From: Rhodobacteraceae bacterium WFHF2C18
GTDB lineage: Bacteria; Pseudomonadota; Alphaproteobacteria; Rhodobacterales; Rhodobacteraceae
Length of the DNA stretch: 64,000 bases
Direction: 5' to 3'
Assembly: GCA_002166865.1 (NCBI GenBank)
Contig: NHTQ01000002.1
Span: forward strand, 496,001 to 560,000
In this document: positions 9,375 to 17,092 of the stretch, piece after piece
Layout: each line of letters starts with the position of its first letter
Numbering within the stretch: position 1 is the first letter of the stretch
Notes under the pieces: generated by a model
The model's database searches: none
Told to the model about the DNA's origin: nothing
What the model saw: the letters and a program-made list of their open reading frames with translations, nothing else
Made by a program: the position numbers and the translations under genes

Positions 9375-10244
9375 TCAGTTGGTGCAGGGGATCTGGCTGA
9401 CCACCACTTCCGCGCCGCGGCGCGTGCGCACCGTGCAGATCTCCTCCTCGATCTTTTCGGGCTCGGGGCGGACCTCGGCCAGTCCCAGGAGCCGGCGCTG
9501 ATCCACCTCGACCGCGTCGGCCACGGTGTTGTCCTCGGCCCCGACCAGCGACAGCGAAAGACGCCCGGTCGCCTGGGCCTGGGCCAGCGCCGCGACCTGC
9601 TGCGGCTTGGCCGAGACGGTGACCGTGCGCGCGATGATCGCCTCGGTCGTGTCCTCGTCGGCCACCTGGTCCACGGCGATCAGCTTGATGCCGCTCTGGA
9701 TCAGCTTGGTCACCTCCCCGGTGGAATTGCCTTCGGTCCGCATGCGGCCATCTCCGACTTCGCCGGTCCAGTAGACATCCACCCGGTCGCCCGGGCGCAG
9801 GAAGCCCGACACGCCGCTGGAGACGTCCACCTTGATGGCGAAGGCGCGCATGCCGCGCTCCAGCTGCGAGGTGATGCCGGCATCCTGTCCCGGCTCGGTC
9901 AGCTTGACCGCCAGAAGGGCCTCGTGCTTTTCCATCGTGCGCAGGACGGTCCGCGGCTCCTTGCCGCCGTCGGGAAACAGATCCTCTTCGGCGTTGAACA
10001 CGCCTTCGGGCAGGGAAGTCTTGGGAAACTTCACCAGCTTCGCGTCCTCGCGGGTCAGCCGCTCGCCGTATTTCAGGCGCCGGTCGGCAACAAACACTTC
10101 CACCGTCTCGATCGCCGGGGGCTGTTCGGCGCGTTCCTTTTCAAGTTCGGCCTGATAGGTCTGAATGTAGTTCTTGGCCATGAAGACGGCGAAGCCCGCC
10201 AGGCCAAGGCCGAGGATCAAAACCAGTCCGAATACCAAACGCAT
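9375..10244 (-). CDS. cpaB: Flp pilus assembly protein CpaB/RcpC
   Basis: A 289-residue protein with one N-terminal membrane anchor (residues 3-24) and a periplasmic SAF-type domain. Recognisable segments are RRLKYGERLTREDAKLVKFP (residues about 56-75) and GFLRPGDRVDVYWT (about 147-160), which are typical of CpaB/RcpC. It probably works alongside the secretin. Two cysteines lie near the C-terminus (EEICTVR and QIPCTN). An AAAGGA ribosome site precedes the ATG. The gene follows the first Flp pilin by 128 bases. Confidence 0.92.
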   Translation of the reverse strand: MRLVFGLVLILGLGLAGFAVFMAKNYIQTYQAELEKERAEQPPAIETVEVFVADRRLKYGERLTREDAKLVKFPKTSLPEGVFNAEEDLFPDGGKEPRTVLRTMEKHEALLAVKLTEPGQDAGITSQLERGMRAFAIKVDVSSGVSGFLRPGDRVDVYWTGEVGDGRMRTEGNSTGEVTKLIQSGIKLIAVDQVADEDTTEAIIARTVTVSAKPQQVAALAQAQATGRLSLSLVGAEDNTVADAVEVDQRRLLGLAEVRPEPEKIEEEICTVRTRRGAEVVVSQIPCTN

Positions 10245-10305
10245 GGTCTATCCTTTCGCGGTTTGCGCTGTCCCGGCAGGCCGGGAGAATTCCGAGAGTG
10301 GAGCC

Positions 10306-10324
10306 TGGCCCACAATTGTGGCCA
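10306..10324 (-). repeat. Inverted repeat between the Flp pilin and cpaB
   Basis: An imperfect palindrome with the perfect 12-base core CCACAATTGTGG (10310-10321), extended by TGGC/GCCA arms with one bulged base. It lies in the 128-base gap downstream of the pilin gene and about 62 bases before the cpaB start. It could be an operator or an mRNA hairpin; no U-tract follows, so a classical terminator is unlikely. Confidence 0.35.
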
Positions 10325-10372
10325 AACAAGGGAGGCGGGGCGGCGGATTCCGGCCAGCAAGCGTGTTGCGTC

Positions 10373-10552
10373 TCAGTCGACCTTCGTCTCCGAAACTTCG
10401 GTGGACACCTTGTCCGCCCCATTCTTCACAGCGGTCACTGTGGCCATGCCCACACCAGCGGCTAGGACGACGACAGCGGCCGTCAGAACGAGCCAGTCGA
10501 CGGTGACAGCCCCGTCGTCTTCTGTGATACTCTTCTTAAGGAAGCGGCTCAT
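10373..10552 (-). CDS. Flp-family type IVb pilin (copy closer to cpaB)
   Basis: A 59-residue prepilin, structural subunit of the Flp pilus. There is a charged leader (MSRFLKKSITEDDG), then the cleavage glycine and hydrophobic helix GAVTVDWLVLTAAVVVLAAG. In place of the usual Glu-Tyr after the cleavage site it has VDW, shared with the neighbouring copy. The ATG at 10552 gives a normal pilin leader; the long in-frame upstream extension crosses non-coding sequence. It is the second of two pilin genes. Confidence 0.9.
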   Translation of the reverse strand: MSRFLKKSITEDDGAVTVDWLVLTAAVVVLAAGVGMATVTAVKNGADKVSTEVSETKVD

Positions 10553-10667
10553 TGAAGCCTCCAATAATTGATGACGGCCTGCGGTGACTAGACTTCGGCT
10601 CAGGCGACAGCATCGGTGTTTTCCGGTGCAGACGATACTTGCCTCGGGGAATTTCCGGCCGTAAGCT

Positions 10668-10701
10668 AGTGGCCGCAAACCTGTACAGGTTTGCGGCCAC
10701 T
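10668..10701. repeat. 34-bp perfect palindrome between the two pilin genes
   Basis: Every base from 10668 to 10701 pairs with its partner, with AGTGGCCGC at one end, TGTACA at the centre and GCGGCCACT at the other. As RNA it would form a hairpin of about 14 bp with a 6-base loop. It lies 25 bases beyond the stop of the upstream pilin gene and about 115 bases before the next. No T-run follows on the minus strand. The placement suits an mRNA 3'-end stabiliser or partial terminator that lets the first pilin be made in excess. Confidence 0.8.
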
Positions 10702-10726
10702 TGCGTTTCATTCGCGAGGACCCGCC

Positions 10727-10909
10727 TTACTGATTGTTTTTCGCGTTGTCGAGGCTGGTCGAGATGTCGCTTGAGACCCCAGTGACGGCGGTTTCCACTG
10801 TCGCCAGCGCGGCCACGCCCAGGCCCACGACGGCTGCGGTCAGAACGACCCAGTCAACGGTCACGGCGCCTTCTTCTTCCTTGCGGAACTTGTTGATGAA
10901 CTTGATCAT
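10727..10909 (-). CDS. Flp-family type IVb pilin (first gene of the locus)
   Basis: A 60-residue prepilin. The leader MIKFINKFRKEEEG is followed by the processed helix AVTVDWVVLTAAVVGLGVAA and a short Ser/Thr/Asn-rich C-terminus ending DNAKNNQ. A GGAGGG ribosome site lies 8 bases before the ATG. It is the promoter-proximal gene of the tad locus. The core VDWxVLTAAVV is the same as in the second copy, but the C-terminal half differs, so the copies may be major and minor pilins. Confidence 0.92.
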   Translation of the reverse strand: MIKFINKFRKEEEGAVTVDWVVLTAAVVGLGVAALATVETAVTGVSSDISTSLDNAKNNQ

Positions 10910-11269
10910 GGTATGGTCCCTCCATTGGATCGGTTACACAGGTTGTCCAACCGCTTCGCCAGGTGGCGGGCCCTGTCTTCGGTGTGGCCCTCTGCCGTTG
11001 CGGTATGGTGCTAATTAGCCACCGGATTCGGGCAGGATTTGGGCGCGATTCGAGGCATTTTCGTGAACGCCGGGTTTATCGGCGGAAATCCAGCCAAGGC
11101 ACTGATTTATATTAATAAAAACATGTAAAAAATTCGAGTGGCGCGTTGCCGGCGCGCTTGCGGGCCGGATTCGCCGAGGTTCCGGTTTCGATTTGGAAAA
11201 CAGTTCTGGCCGCCCGCGGCGACTTTTGCGGGACTCGCGTCACAAGAGGGCGAGGCCGGGCAGGCCCTC
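10910..11269. promoter_or_regulatory. Upstream region of the tad locus
   Basis: About 360 bases without a convincing gene. It should hold the promoter for the first pilin on the minus strand, but I could not identify a clear -35/-10 pair. The segment 11107-11135 is strikingly A/T rich (TTTATATTAATAAAAACATG) against the surrounding GC and could be an UP-type or regulator-binding element. Short open frames here on both strands lack coding character. Confidence 0.35.
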
Positions 11270-11447
11270 ATGCGCCTTCTGGCGATTCTTGCGTGCCGTT
11301 CACGGCTGCGCGGGCGTGCCGCCCTTCGCCGCAACCCGTGAGGAGGGGCCCAAGGCGCTGGCCGCCTTCGCGGTCGCGTGCGCCCTGTGCAAGACGCCCC
11401 CCGCGCTTGTCACCGACGCCTGCGCGCTGGATCTGGCCGGGCGGTAG
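11270..11447 (+). pseudogene. Small ORF, probably a frameshifted lipoprotein gene
   Basis: From about 11289 to the TAG at 11447 one frame has nearly every codon ending in G or C and encodes a plausible peptide (VHGCAGVPPFAATREEG, then ALAAFAVACALC). Its only in-frame start is a TTG at 11289 without a ribosome site. In another frame an ATG at 11270 encodes MRLLAILAC, a good lipoprotein signal, which then runs out of coding character. The simplest reading is a short lipoprotein whose signal and body are separated by a small indel near 11292. A sequencing error would give the same picture. No function is recognised. Confidence 0.3.
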
Positions 11448-11483
11448 CGGGCCGGGCGGTGGCCTGGCCGCCCGGCCGGTGGG

Positions 11484-12110
11484 TTACACGATGGTGGCCT
11501 CGGTCGCTTCGCGGATCATGTCCTCGGTCACGCCCTCGGCGGTTTCCACGATCTTGAGCCCGCCCTCGACCACGTCGAGCACGCCGAGGTTGGTGATGAT
11601 CCGGTTGACCACGCCGGTGCCGGTCAGCGGCAGCGTGCATTCCTTCAGCAGCTTGGACTGGCCGGCCTTGTTGGTGTGATCCATCACGACGATCACCCGG
11701 CGCACGCCCGCCACCAGGTCCATCGCGCCGCCCATGCCCTTCACCAGCTTGCCCGGAATCATCCAGTTGGCCAGGTCGCCGTTCTCGGCCACTTCCATCG
11801 CGCCCAGGATCGCCATGGCGATCTTTCCGCCCCGGATCATCCCGAAGCTCATCGCGCTGTCGAAGTAGGAGGTATGAGGCAGTTCCGTGATGGTCTGCTT
11901 GCCGGCGTTGATGAGGTCGGGATCGACCTCGTTCTCGGTGGGGAAGGGGCCCATGCCCAGCATCCCGTTTTCCGATTGCAGCGTCACCTCGACGCCCTCG
12001 GGGATGAAGTTGGGCACCAGCGTGGGGATGCCGATGCCGAGGTTCACGTAGGTGCCGTCCTCGAGCTCCTGCGCCGCGCGGGCGGCCATCTGATCGCGAT
12101 CCCAGGGCAT
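11484..12110 (-). CDS. scoB: 3-oxoacid CoA-transferase, subunit B
   Basis: Subunit B (208 residues) of succinyl-CoA:3-ketoacid / acetoacetate CoA-transferase, which moves CoA between acyl donors and acetoacetate in ketone-body and polyhydroxybutyrate turnover. The catalytic glutamate is in the conserved [10 protein letters not shown] motif near residue 46. The family glycine-rich start [12 protein letters not shown] is also clear. The ATG overlaps the stop of subunit A (TAATG). Which donor it prefers (succinyl-CoA or acetyl-CoA) cannot be read from the sequence. Confidence 0.9.
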   Translation of the reverse strand: MPWDRDQMAARAAQELEDGTYVNLGIGIPTLVPNFIPEGVEVTLQSENGMLGMGPFPTENEVDPDLINAGKQTITELPHTSYFDSAMSFGMIRGGKIAMAILGAMEVAENGDLANWMIPGKLVKGMGGAMDLVAGVRRVIVVMDHTNKAGQSKLLKECTLPLTGTGVVNRIITNLGVLDVVEGGLKIVETAEGVTEDMIREATEATIV

Positions 12111-12838
12111 TACAGATCCTCCCCTTGAGCGGCGCCAACCTTCTCGGAGGGGCGCGTGGTGCGTTTCTCGATGCGCTTCTCGTGCTCGCCCTGGATCAGG
12201 CGGTGCACATAGATCCCCGGCAGGTGGATGCCGTCGGGGTCCAGCTCGCCGGGCTCGACGATCTCTTCCACTTCCATCACGCAGGTCTTGCCGCACATGG
12301 CCGCCGGCGGATTGAAGTTGCGCGCCGTCTTGCGGAAGATCGCGTTGCCGGTGGTGTCGGCCTTCCAGGCCTTGACGATCGACAGATCCGCGAAGATCCC
12401 CCGCTCCAGGACGTAGGTTTCGCCGTCGAAGTCCTTGTGCTCCTTGCCCTCGGCGATCTGCGTGCCCACGCCCGTTTTGGTGTAGAAGCCCGGGATGCCC
12501 GCGCCGCCGGCGCGCATGCGTTCGGCCAGGGTGCCCTGCGGGTTGAACTCCAACTCCAGTTCCCCCGACAGGTACTGCTGCATGAAGGTGTCGTTCTCGC
12601 CCACGTAGGAGCTCATCATCTTCTTCACTTGCCGGGTCTGCAGCAGGATGCCGATGCCGAAATCGTCCACGCCTGCGTTGTTGGAGGCAAAGGTCAGATC
12701 CTTCGTCCCCGCCTCCTTCATCGCCTGCAACAACAGTTCCGGAATGCCGCACAGCCCGAAGCCGCCGGCGGCGACCAGCATGCCGTCGAACAGCAGACCG
12801 TCCAGGGCCTCGGCTGCCGAGCCATAGACCTTGTTCAT
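12110..12838 (-). CDS. scoA: 3-oxoacid CoA-transferase, subunit A
   Basis: Subunit A, 242 residues, with the CoA-binding glycine loop [13 protein letters not shown] (residues about 26-38) and the conserved segments [15 protein letters not shown] and [15 protein letters not shown]. The start at 12838 has an AGGGA site upstream; an in-frame ATG 63 bases earlier is less likely. It is followed by subunit B with overlapping stop and start. The gap to topA has short palindromes (12917-12929 and 12942-12958) but no U-tract. Confidence 0.9.
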   Translation of the reverse strand: MNKVYGSAAEALDGLLFDGMLVAAGGFGLCGIPELLLQAMKEAGTKDLTFASNNAGVDDFGIGILLQTRQVKKMMSSYVGENDTFMQQYLSGELELEFNPQGTLAERMRAGGAGIPGFYTKTGVGTQIAEGKEHKDFDGETYVLERGIFADLSIVKAWKADTTGNAIFRKTARNFNPPAAMCGKTCVMEVEEIVEPGELDPDGIHLPGIYVHRLIQGEHEKRIEKRTTRPSEKVGAAQGEDL

Positions 12839-12954
12839 GGGAATGTCCCTCCTCAGATCATGATCGGTTTCGGTATGGGGCGGCTCGCGGGGCGGTGTCA
12901 ACGCCCGCCGCCCGCCAAGCGCGGCGCTTAGGGATTACTACGTAGGCCGCCGGC

Positions 12955-15564
12955 CTACTTCTGCGCCGCGGTCTTCTTGCGCCCGCCGCCCTTGCCCTTC
13001 TTGGCGGCCTTCTGATCGATCAGGTCCACGGCGGTGGCCAGGGTAACCTCCTGCGGGTCGGTGTCCTTGGGGATCGTGGCGTTGATCTTGTCCCATTTCA
13101 CGTAAGGCCCGTACCGGCCGTCCATGACGTTGACGGGCCCGCCCTTGGCGGGATGCTCGCCCAGTTCCTTCAGCGGCTTCGCGCCGCCGCGCCCGCGTCC
13201 GCGGCTGGCGGCCTTCTTGGCCAGCACCTCCACCGCGTGGTTCATGCCGATGGTGAAGACGTCCTCGGCGTTCTCCAGGTTGGCGTACAGCCGCCCGTGG
13301 CGCACATACGGCCCATAGCGGCCGATCCCGGCCTCGATCATTTCCCCGTCGTCGGGGTGCGGGCCCACCTCGCGCGGCAGGCTCAGCAGCTTCAGCGCCT
13401 TCTCAAGGTCCATCTCCTCGGGCGACCAGCCCTTGGGAAGGCTGGCGCGCGGGGGTTTCTTGTTGTCCTCGGTGGCTTCGCCGCGCTGGACATAAGGCCC
13501 GAACCGGCCCGAGCGCAGGCTGATCTCGTCGCCGTCGTCGTAGCCCAGCACCCGGTCGCCCTGACCGTCGTCCCCGCCTATGGGGCGGGTATAACGGCAC
13601 TCGGGGTAGCGCGAGCATCCGACGAATCCGCCCGAGCGCGAGGTCTTGAGATGCAGGTTCCCCTCGCCGCACAGCGGGCAGACCCGCGGGTCCGAGCCGT
13701 CCTCGCGCGGGGGATAGAGCTGCGGGGCCAGCGCGTCGTCGAGAACGTCCAGAACCTCGGTGATCCGCAGCTCCGACGTTTCGGCGATGGCGGCCGAGAA
13801 ATCGCGCCAGAACTGCCGCAGCACCTCTTTGTAATCCATGTCCCCGGCGCTGATCCGGTCCAGTTCGTCCTCGAGTTCCGCGGTGAATTCGTAGCCCACG
13901 TAGCGGCGGAAGAAGTTCAGCAGGAAGACGGTGACGATCCGGCCCTTGTCCTCGGGGATCAGGCGGCCCTTCTCCTTGCGGACATATTCGCGGTCCTGGA
14001 TCGTGGTGACGATGCTGGCGTAGGTGGAGGGCCGGCCGATGCCCAGTTCCTCCATCTTCTTGACCAGCGTAGCCTCGGTGTAGCGCGGCGGCGGCTGGGT
14101 GAAATGGCGCAGGGCCAGTACCGCGCCATCCTCCGACAGGATGGCGGGGCGGTCGTCCTTGCGGGCCGGCGTGTCCTCGGCCTTCTGGTCCAAGGCCTTG
14201 GCGTGGGCATCCCTGAAGGAACCCGCGGCGAAGGCCGCGGCATCCCCCTCGGCGATCTGGGGCAGGCGCTTGTCGTCGTCGTCGCCGGCGGGCTCGTCGC
14301 GGCCCTCTTCGTAGACGCGCAGGAACCCGTCGAAAAGCACCACTTGGCCGGTGGCGCGCAGCCCGACCTCGCCATCGGCGCTTTCGATCTCGACAGTGGT
14401 GCGCTCAAGCCGCGCCGCCTCCATCTGGCAGGCCAGCGTGCGCTTCCAGATCAGGTCATAAAGCTTGCGCTGATCCGCATCCGCGCCCTTGAGCGCCGCA
14501 GGCTCGCGCGTCATGTCGGTCGGCCGGATGCATTCGTGCGCCTCCTGGGCGTTCTTGGCCTTGTTCTTGTACATCCGGGGCGACTTGGGCACATAGTCCG
14601 CGCCATAGCGGTCGCGGATCGCGTCGCGGGCGGCATGCACCGCTTCCGGCGCCATGTCGATCCCGTCGGTCCGCATGTAGGTGATGTAGCCCGCTTCATA
14701 GAGGCGCTGGGCCGTGGACATGCACTGCCGCGCGCCCATGCCGAACTTGCGGCTCGCCTCCTGCTGCAGCGTCGAGGTCATGAAGGGGGCGGCGGGATTG
14801 CGGCTGGTCGGCTTGGCCTCGACCGAGGCGACGCGCAGATCGCGGGAGGCCACCGCCTGCACTGCCAATTCGGCCTGCGTGGCGTTTTCCAGGTCGTATT
14901 TCTCGAGCTTCCGGCCCGCCAGCTTGGTCAGCCGCGCCTCGAAGGCCTGCCCGCGCGGCGTGACGAGTTGCGCCTTGACCGACCAGTACTCGCGCGGGTC
15001 GAAGGCTTCGATCTCCATTTCGCGCTCAACGATCAGGCGCAGGCATACCGATTGCACCCGTCCCGCGGATTTCGCGCCGGGCAGCTTGCGCCAGAGCACG
15101 GGGGACAGGTTGAAGCCCACGAGGTAATCCAGCGCCCGGCGGGCGAGATAGGCCTCGACCAGGTCCTCGTCGATGGCGCGCGGGGCCTGCATCGCCTCGG
15201 TCACGGCGGACTTCGTGATGGCGTTAAACACGACGCGCCGGACCTCGGTGTCCTTCTTGATGGCACGACGGTTGCGCAGCGCTTCTTCCAGGTGCCAGCT
15301 GATCGCCTCGCCCTCGCGGTCGGGGTCGGTGGCGAGGATCAATTCGTTGTCGTCCTTCAGCGCGTCGGCGATCGCCTTGACGTGTTTGCGCGAGTCCGTG
15401 CCGACCTCCCAGGTCATGTCGAAATCGTTGTCGGGATCGACAGAGCCGTCCTTCGGCGGCAGGTCACGGACGTGCCCGTAGGAGGCCAGAACGGTGTAAT
15501 CGTCGCCGAGATACTTGTTGATGGTCTTGGCCTTGGCCGGGGATTCGACAACGACGACTGGCAT
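12955..15564 (-). CDS. topA: DNA topoisomerase I
   Basis: Type IA topoisomerase that relaxes negative supercoils; 869 residues, normal for alphaproteobacteria. The Toprim domain opens with VVVESPAKAKTINKYLG and has DPDREGE. The active-site tyrosine is in GYITYMRTD (Tyr 296). One C4 zinc-finger-like module (CPLCGEGNLHLKTS, then CSRYPEC) is followed by repeated RYGPYV-type modules and a Lys/Gly-rich tail. The ATG at 15564 is chosen because the protein then begins at the Toprim strand. The 17-base palindrome at 12942-12958 overlaps the stop codon. Confidence 0.96.
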   Translation of the reverse strand: MPVVVVESPAKAKTINKYLGDDYTVLASYGHVRDLPPKDGSVDPDNDFDMTWEVGTDSRKHVKAIADALKDDNELILATDPDREGEAISWHLEEALRNRRAIKKDTEVRRVVFNAITKSAVTEAMQAPRAIDEDLVEAYLARRALDYLVGFNLSPVLWRKLPGAKSAGRVQSVCLRLIVEREMEIEAFDPREYWSVKAQLVTPRGQAFEARLTKLAGRKLEKYDLENATQAELAVQAVASRDLRVASVEAKPTSRNPAAPFMTSTLQQEASRKFGMGARQCMSTAQRLYEAGYITYMRTDGIDMAPEAVHAARDAIRDRYGADYVPKSPRMYKNKAKNAQEAHECIRPTDMTREPAALKGADADQRKLYDLIWKRTLACQMEAARLERTTVEIESADGEVGLRATGQVVLFDGFLRVYEEGRDEPAGDDDDKRLPQIAEGDAAAFAAGSFRDAHAKALDQKAEDTPARKDDRPAILSEDGAVLALRHFTQPPPRYTEATLVKKMEELGIGRPSTYASIVTTIQDREYVRKEKGRLIPEDKGRIVTVFLLNFFRRYVGYEFTAELEDELDRISAGDMDYKEVLRQFWRDFSAAIAETSELRITEVLDVLDDALAPQLYPPREDGSDPRVCPLCGEGNLHLKTSRSGGFVGCSRYPECRYTRPIGGDDGQGDRVLGYDDGDEISLRSGRFGPYVQRGEATEDNKKPPRASLPKGWSPEEMDLEKALKLLSLPREVGPHPDDGEMIEAGIGRYGPYVRHGRLYANLENAEDVFTIGMNHAVEVLAKKAASRGRGRGGAKPLKELGEHPAKGGPVNVMDGRYGPYVKWDKINATIPKDTDPQEVTLATAVDLIDQKAAKKGKGGGRKKTAAQK

Positions 15565-15820
15565 GAACGCTCCTTTGAACACGGACCCCGACTCGGGCCG
15601 GGCGGTCGGCGGCGCAACATGTGGGACTGAGTCGCGCTTTGTCAATGCAGGTCATCATGCCCCCGCATGGCCCCGACCGCGGCAACGGGGCGTCACGCGG
15701 ACCGGGCGACCCTTGCGCGGCCCGCGGCGGGGAAGGGGCGGGGGAAGCTCTTCCTTTCGGGCGCCGCCGCACGCCCGGGAGGCAGGGCCGGACGCCGTCG
15801 GCGCCGGGCTTGAACGTCCG

Positions 15821-16975
15821 TCACTCGACGCGTGACAGCAGCCCGCCGGCCTGCCTGCGGACCCGGCCCTCAAGCTCAAGGTCCGTGAGAAGCGGCGTGA
15901 CCTGGCCGGCGGGCGCGCCGAGGTCGCGGATCAGCTGGTCCTCCGCCAGGGGCGAGGGGCCCAGTCGGTCCAGTATCTGCCTGTGCAGCGCCGCCGTCTC
16001 GCGCAGGCCGCGCCGCTCCGGCGGCGGGGGCGGCACCTCCTCCAGCGTCAGTTCGGGCTGTGCGGCCGCCTCCGCCGCCTGCGCCGGCAGGGCTTCCAGC
16101 ACGTCCTCGGCACGGCGGACCAGGTGCGCCCCGTCGCGGATCAGCATGTTGCAGCCGGCCGCGCGCGCGTCGAAGGGATGGCCGGGCACCGCCAGCACCT
16201 CGCGCCCCTGGTCAAGCGCGGTCCGCGCGGTGATGAGCGAGCCGGATTTCGCCGCCGCCTCCACGACCACGATGGCGCGTGCGAGGCCGCTGATGATGCG
16301 GTTGCGGCGGGGGAAGTGGCGGGCCTGCGGGACCATGCCGAAGGGCTGTTCGGAAATCCGCAGGCCCGTCTCGACGATTTGTTCGGCCAGGCGGGCATTC
16401 TCGGCCGGGTAGAGCACATCGGCCGCGCCCGCCATGACGGCGACGGTGCCGGCTTCCCGGCTGGCGGCATGGGCGGCGGCGTCGATGCCGCGCGCCAGGC
16501 CCGACACGATCACCTGGCCCTGGGCCGACAGCTCGCCGGCCAGGGCCCGGGCCATGCGCAGACCCAGAGAGGATGCGTTGCGCGCCCCCACCAGCGCGAT
16601 CATCGGCCGCGACAGGATGGCCGGATCGCCGATCGCCCAGAGAACCGGCGGCGCGTCCGGCAGCTCGCGCAGGGGGGCGGGGTAATCCGGCGCGCCGATG
16701 CAGATCATGCGCGCCCCGGCGGTTTCGGCCGCTTTCAGTTCGGCCCGCGCCGCGTCGGCCGTGCAGGGGGTGTAATCCTCGACCCCGGCGGCGCGGGCGA
16801 CCTCGGGCAGGGCGGCCAGGGCGGCCTGCGCCGATCCGTGCGCGCCCATCAGCCGGTGAAAGGTGGTCGCGCCCACGCGGCGCGACCGCAGCAAACGAAG
16901 CCACGACACCCTGTCATCTTCCGTGGTGGGTGGGAGTGGGGGGTGAGTGGAAGAGGGATGTGTATCCTCGGGCAT
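15821..16975 (-). CDS. dprA: DNA-processing protein DprA (Smf)
   Basis: Cytoplasmic protein that binds incoming single-stranded DNA and loads RecA during natural transformation or gene-transfer-agent uptake; 384 residues. The Rossmann-like core runs from about residue 110 to 310, with MIALVGARNASSLG, SGLARGIDAAAHAASRE, PFGMVPQARHFPRRNRII and EVLAVPGHPFD. A C-terminal winged-helix-like domain follows a proline linker. An N-terminal extension of about 20 residues is Pro/Thr rich. A GCGGAG ribosome site precedes the ATG. A perfect palindrome with TTAACC half-sites lies about 40 bases upstream. Confidence 0.93.
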   Translation of the reverse strand: MPEDTHPSSTHPPLPPTTEDDRVSWLRLLRSRRVGATTFHRLMGAHGSAQAALAALPEVARAAGVEDYTPCTADAARAELKAAETAGARMICIGAPDYPAPLRELPDAPPVLWAIGDPAILSRPMIALVGARNASSLGLRMARALAGELSAQGQVIVSGLARGIDAAAHAASREAGTVAVMAGAADVLYPAENARLAEQIVETGLRISEQPFGMVPQARHFPRRNRIISGLARAIVVVEAAAKSGSLITARTALDQGREVLAVPGHPFDARAAGCNMLIRDGAHLVRRAEDVLEALPAQAAEAAAQPELTLEEVPPPPPERRGLRETAALHRQILDRLGPSPLAEDQLIRDLGAPAGQVTPLLTDLELEGRVRRQAGGLLSRVE

Positions 16976-17012
16976 CGTGACTCCGCCTGCTTGCGGATTC
17001 GTGATAGCCGCG

Positions 17013-17028
17013 CTCTGGTTAACCAGAG
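17013..17028 (-). promoter_or_regulatory. CtrA-like palindrome upstream of dprA
   Basis: CTCTGGTTAACCAGAG is a perfect 16-base palindrome containing TTAACC on both strands, close to the TTAACCAT half-site described for alphaproteobacterial CtrA. A weak -10-like TATCAC lies about 6 bases downstream on the minus strand, so the palindrome would overlap the -35 region, where CtrA usually activates. The site is seen; the regulator is inferred. Confidence 0.5.
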
Positions 17029-17092
17029 GTAAATCGCAGCGGGCCGGGCCGGCATTTTTCGCACATGGCGGGCCAGCACGCGCCCCGGCGGC

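Noticed and set aside
10668-10701. 34-bp palindrome as an insertion-sequence end or attachment site
   Set aside because: No transposase or integrase nearby, no target duplication and no second copy seen in the window.
13153-15630. Long open frame of 825 codons on the plus strand opposite topA
   Set aside because: It is the mirror of topA in GC-biased DNA: no conserved domains, high Gly/Arg/His/Gln content and no ribosome site.
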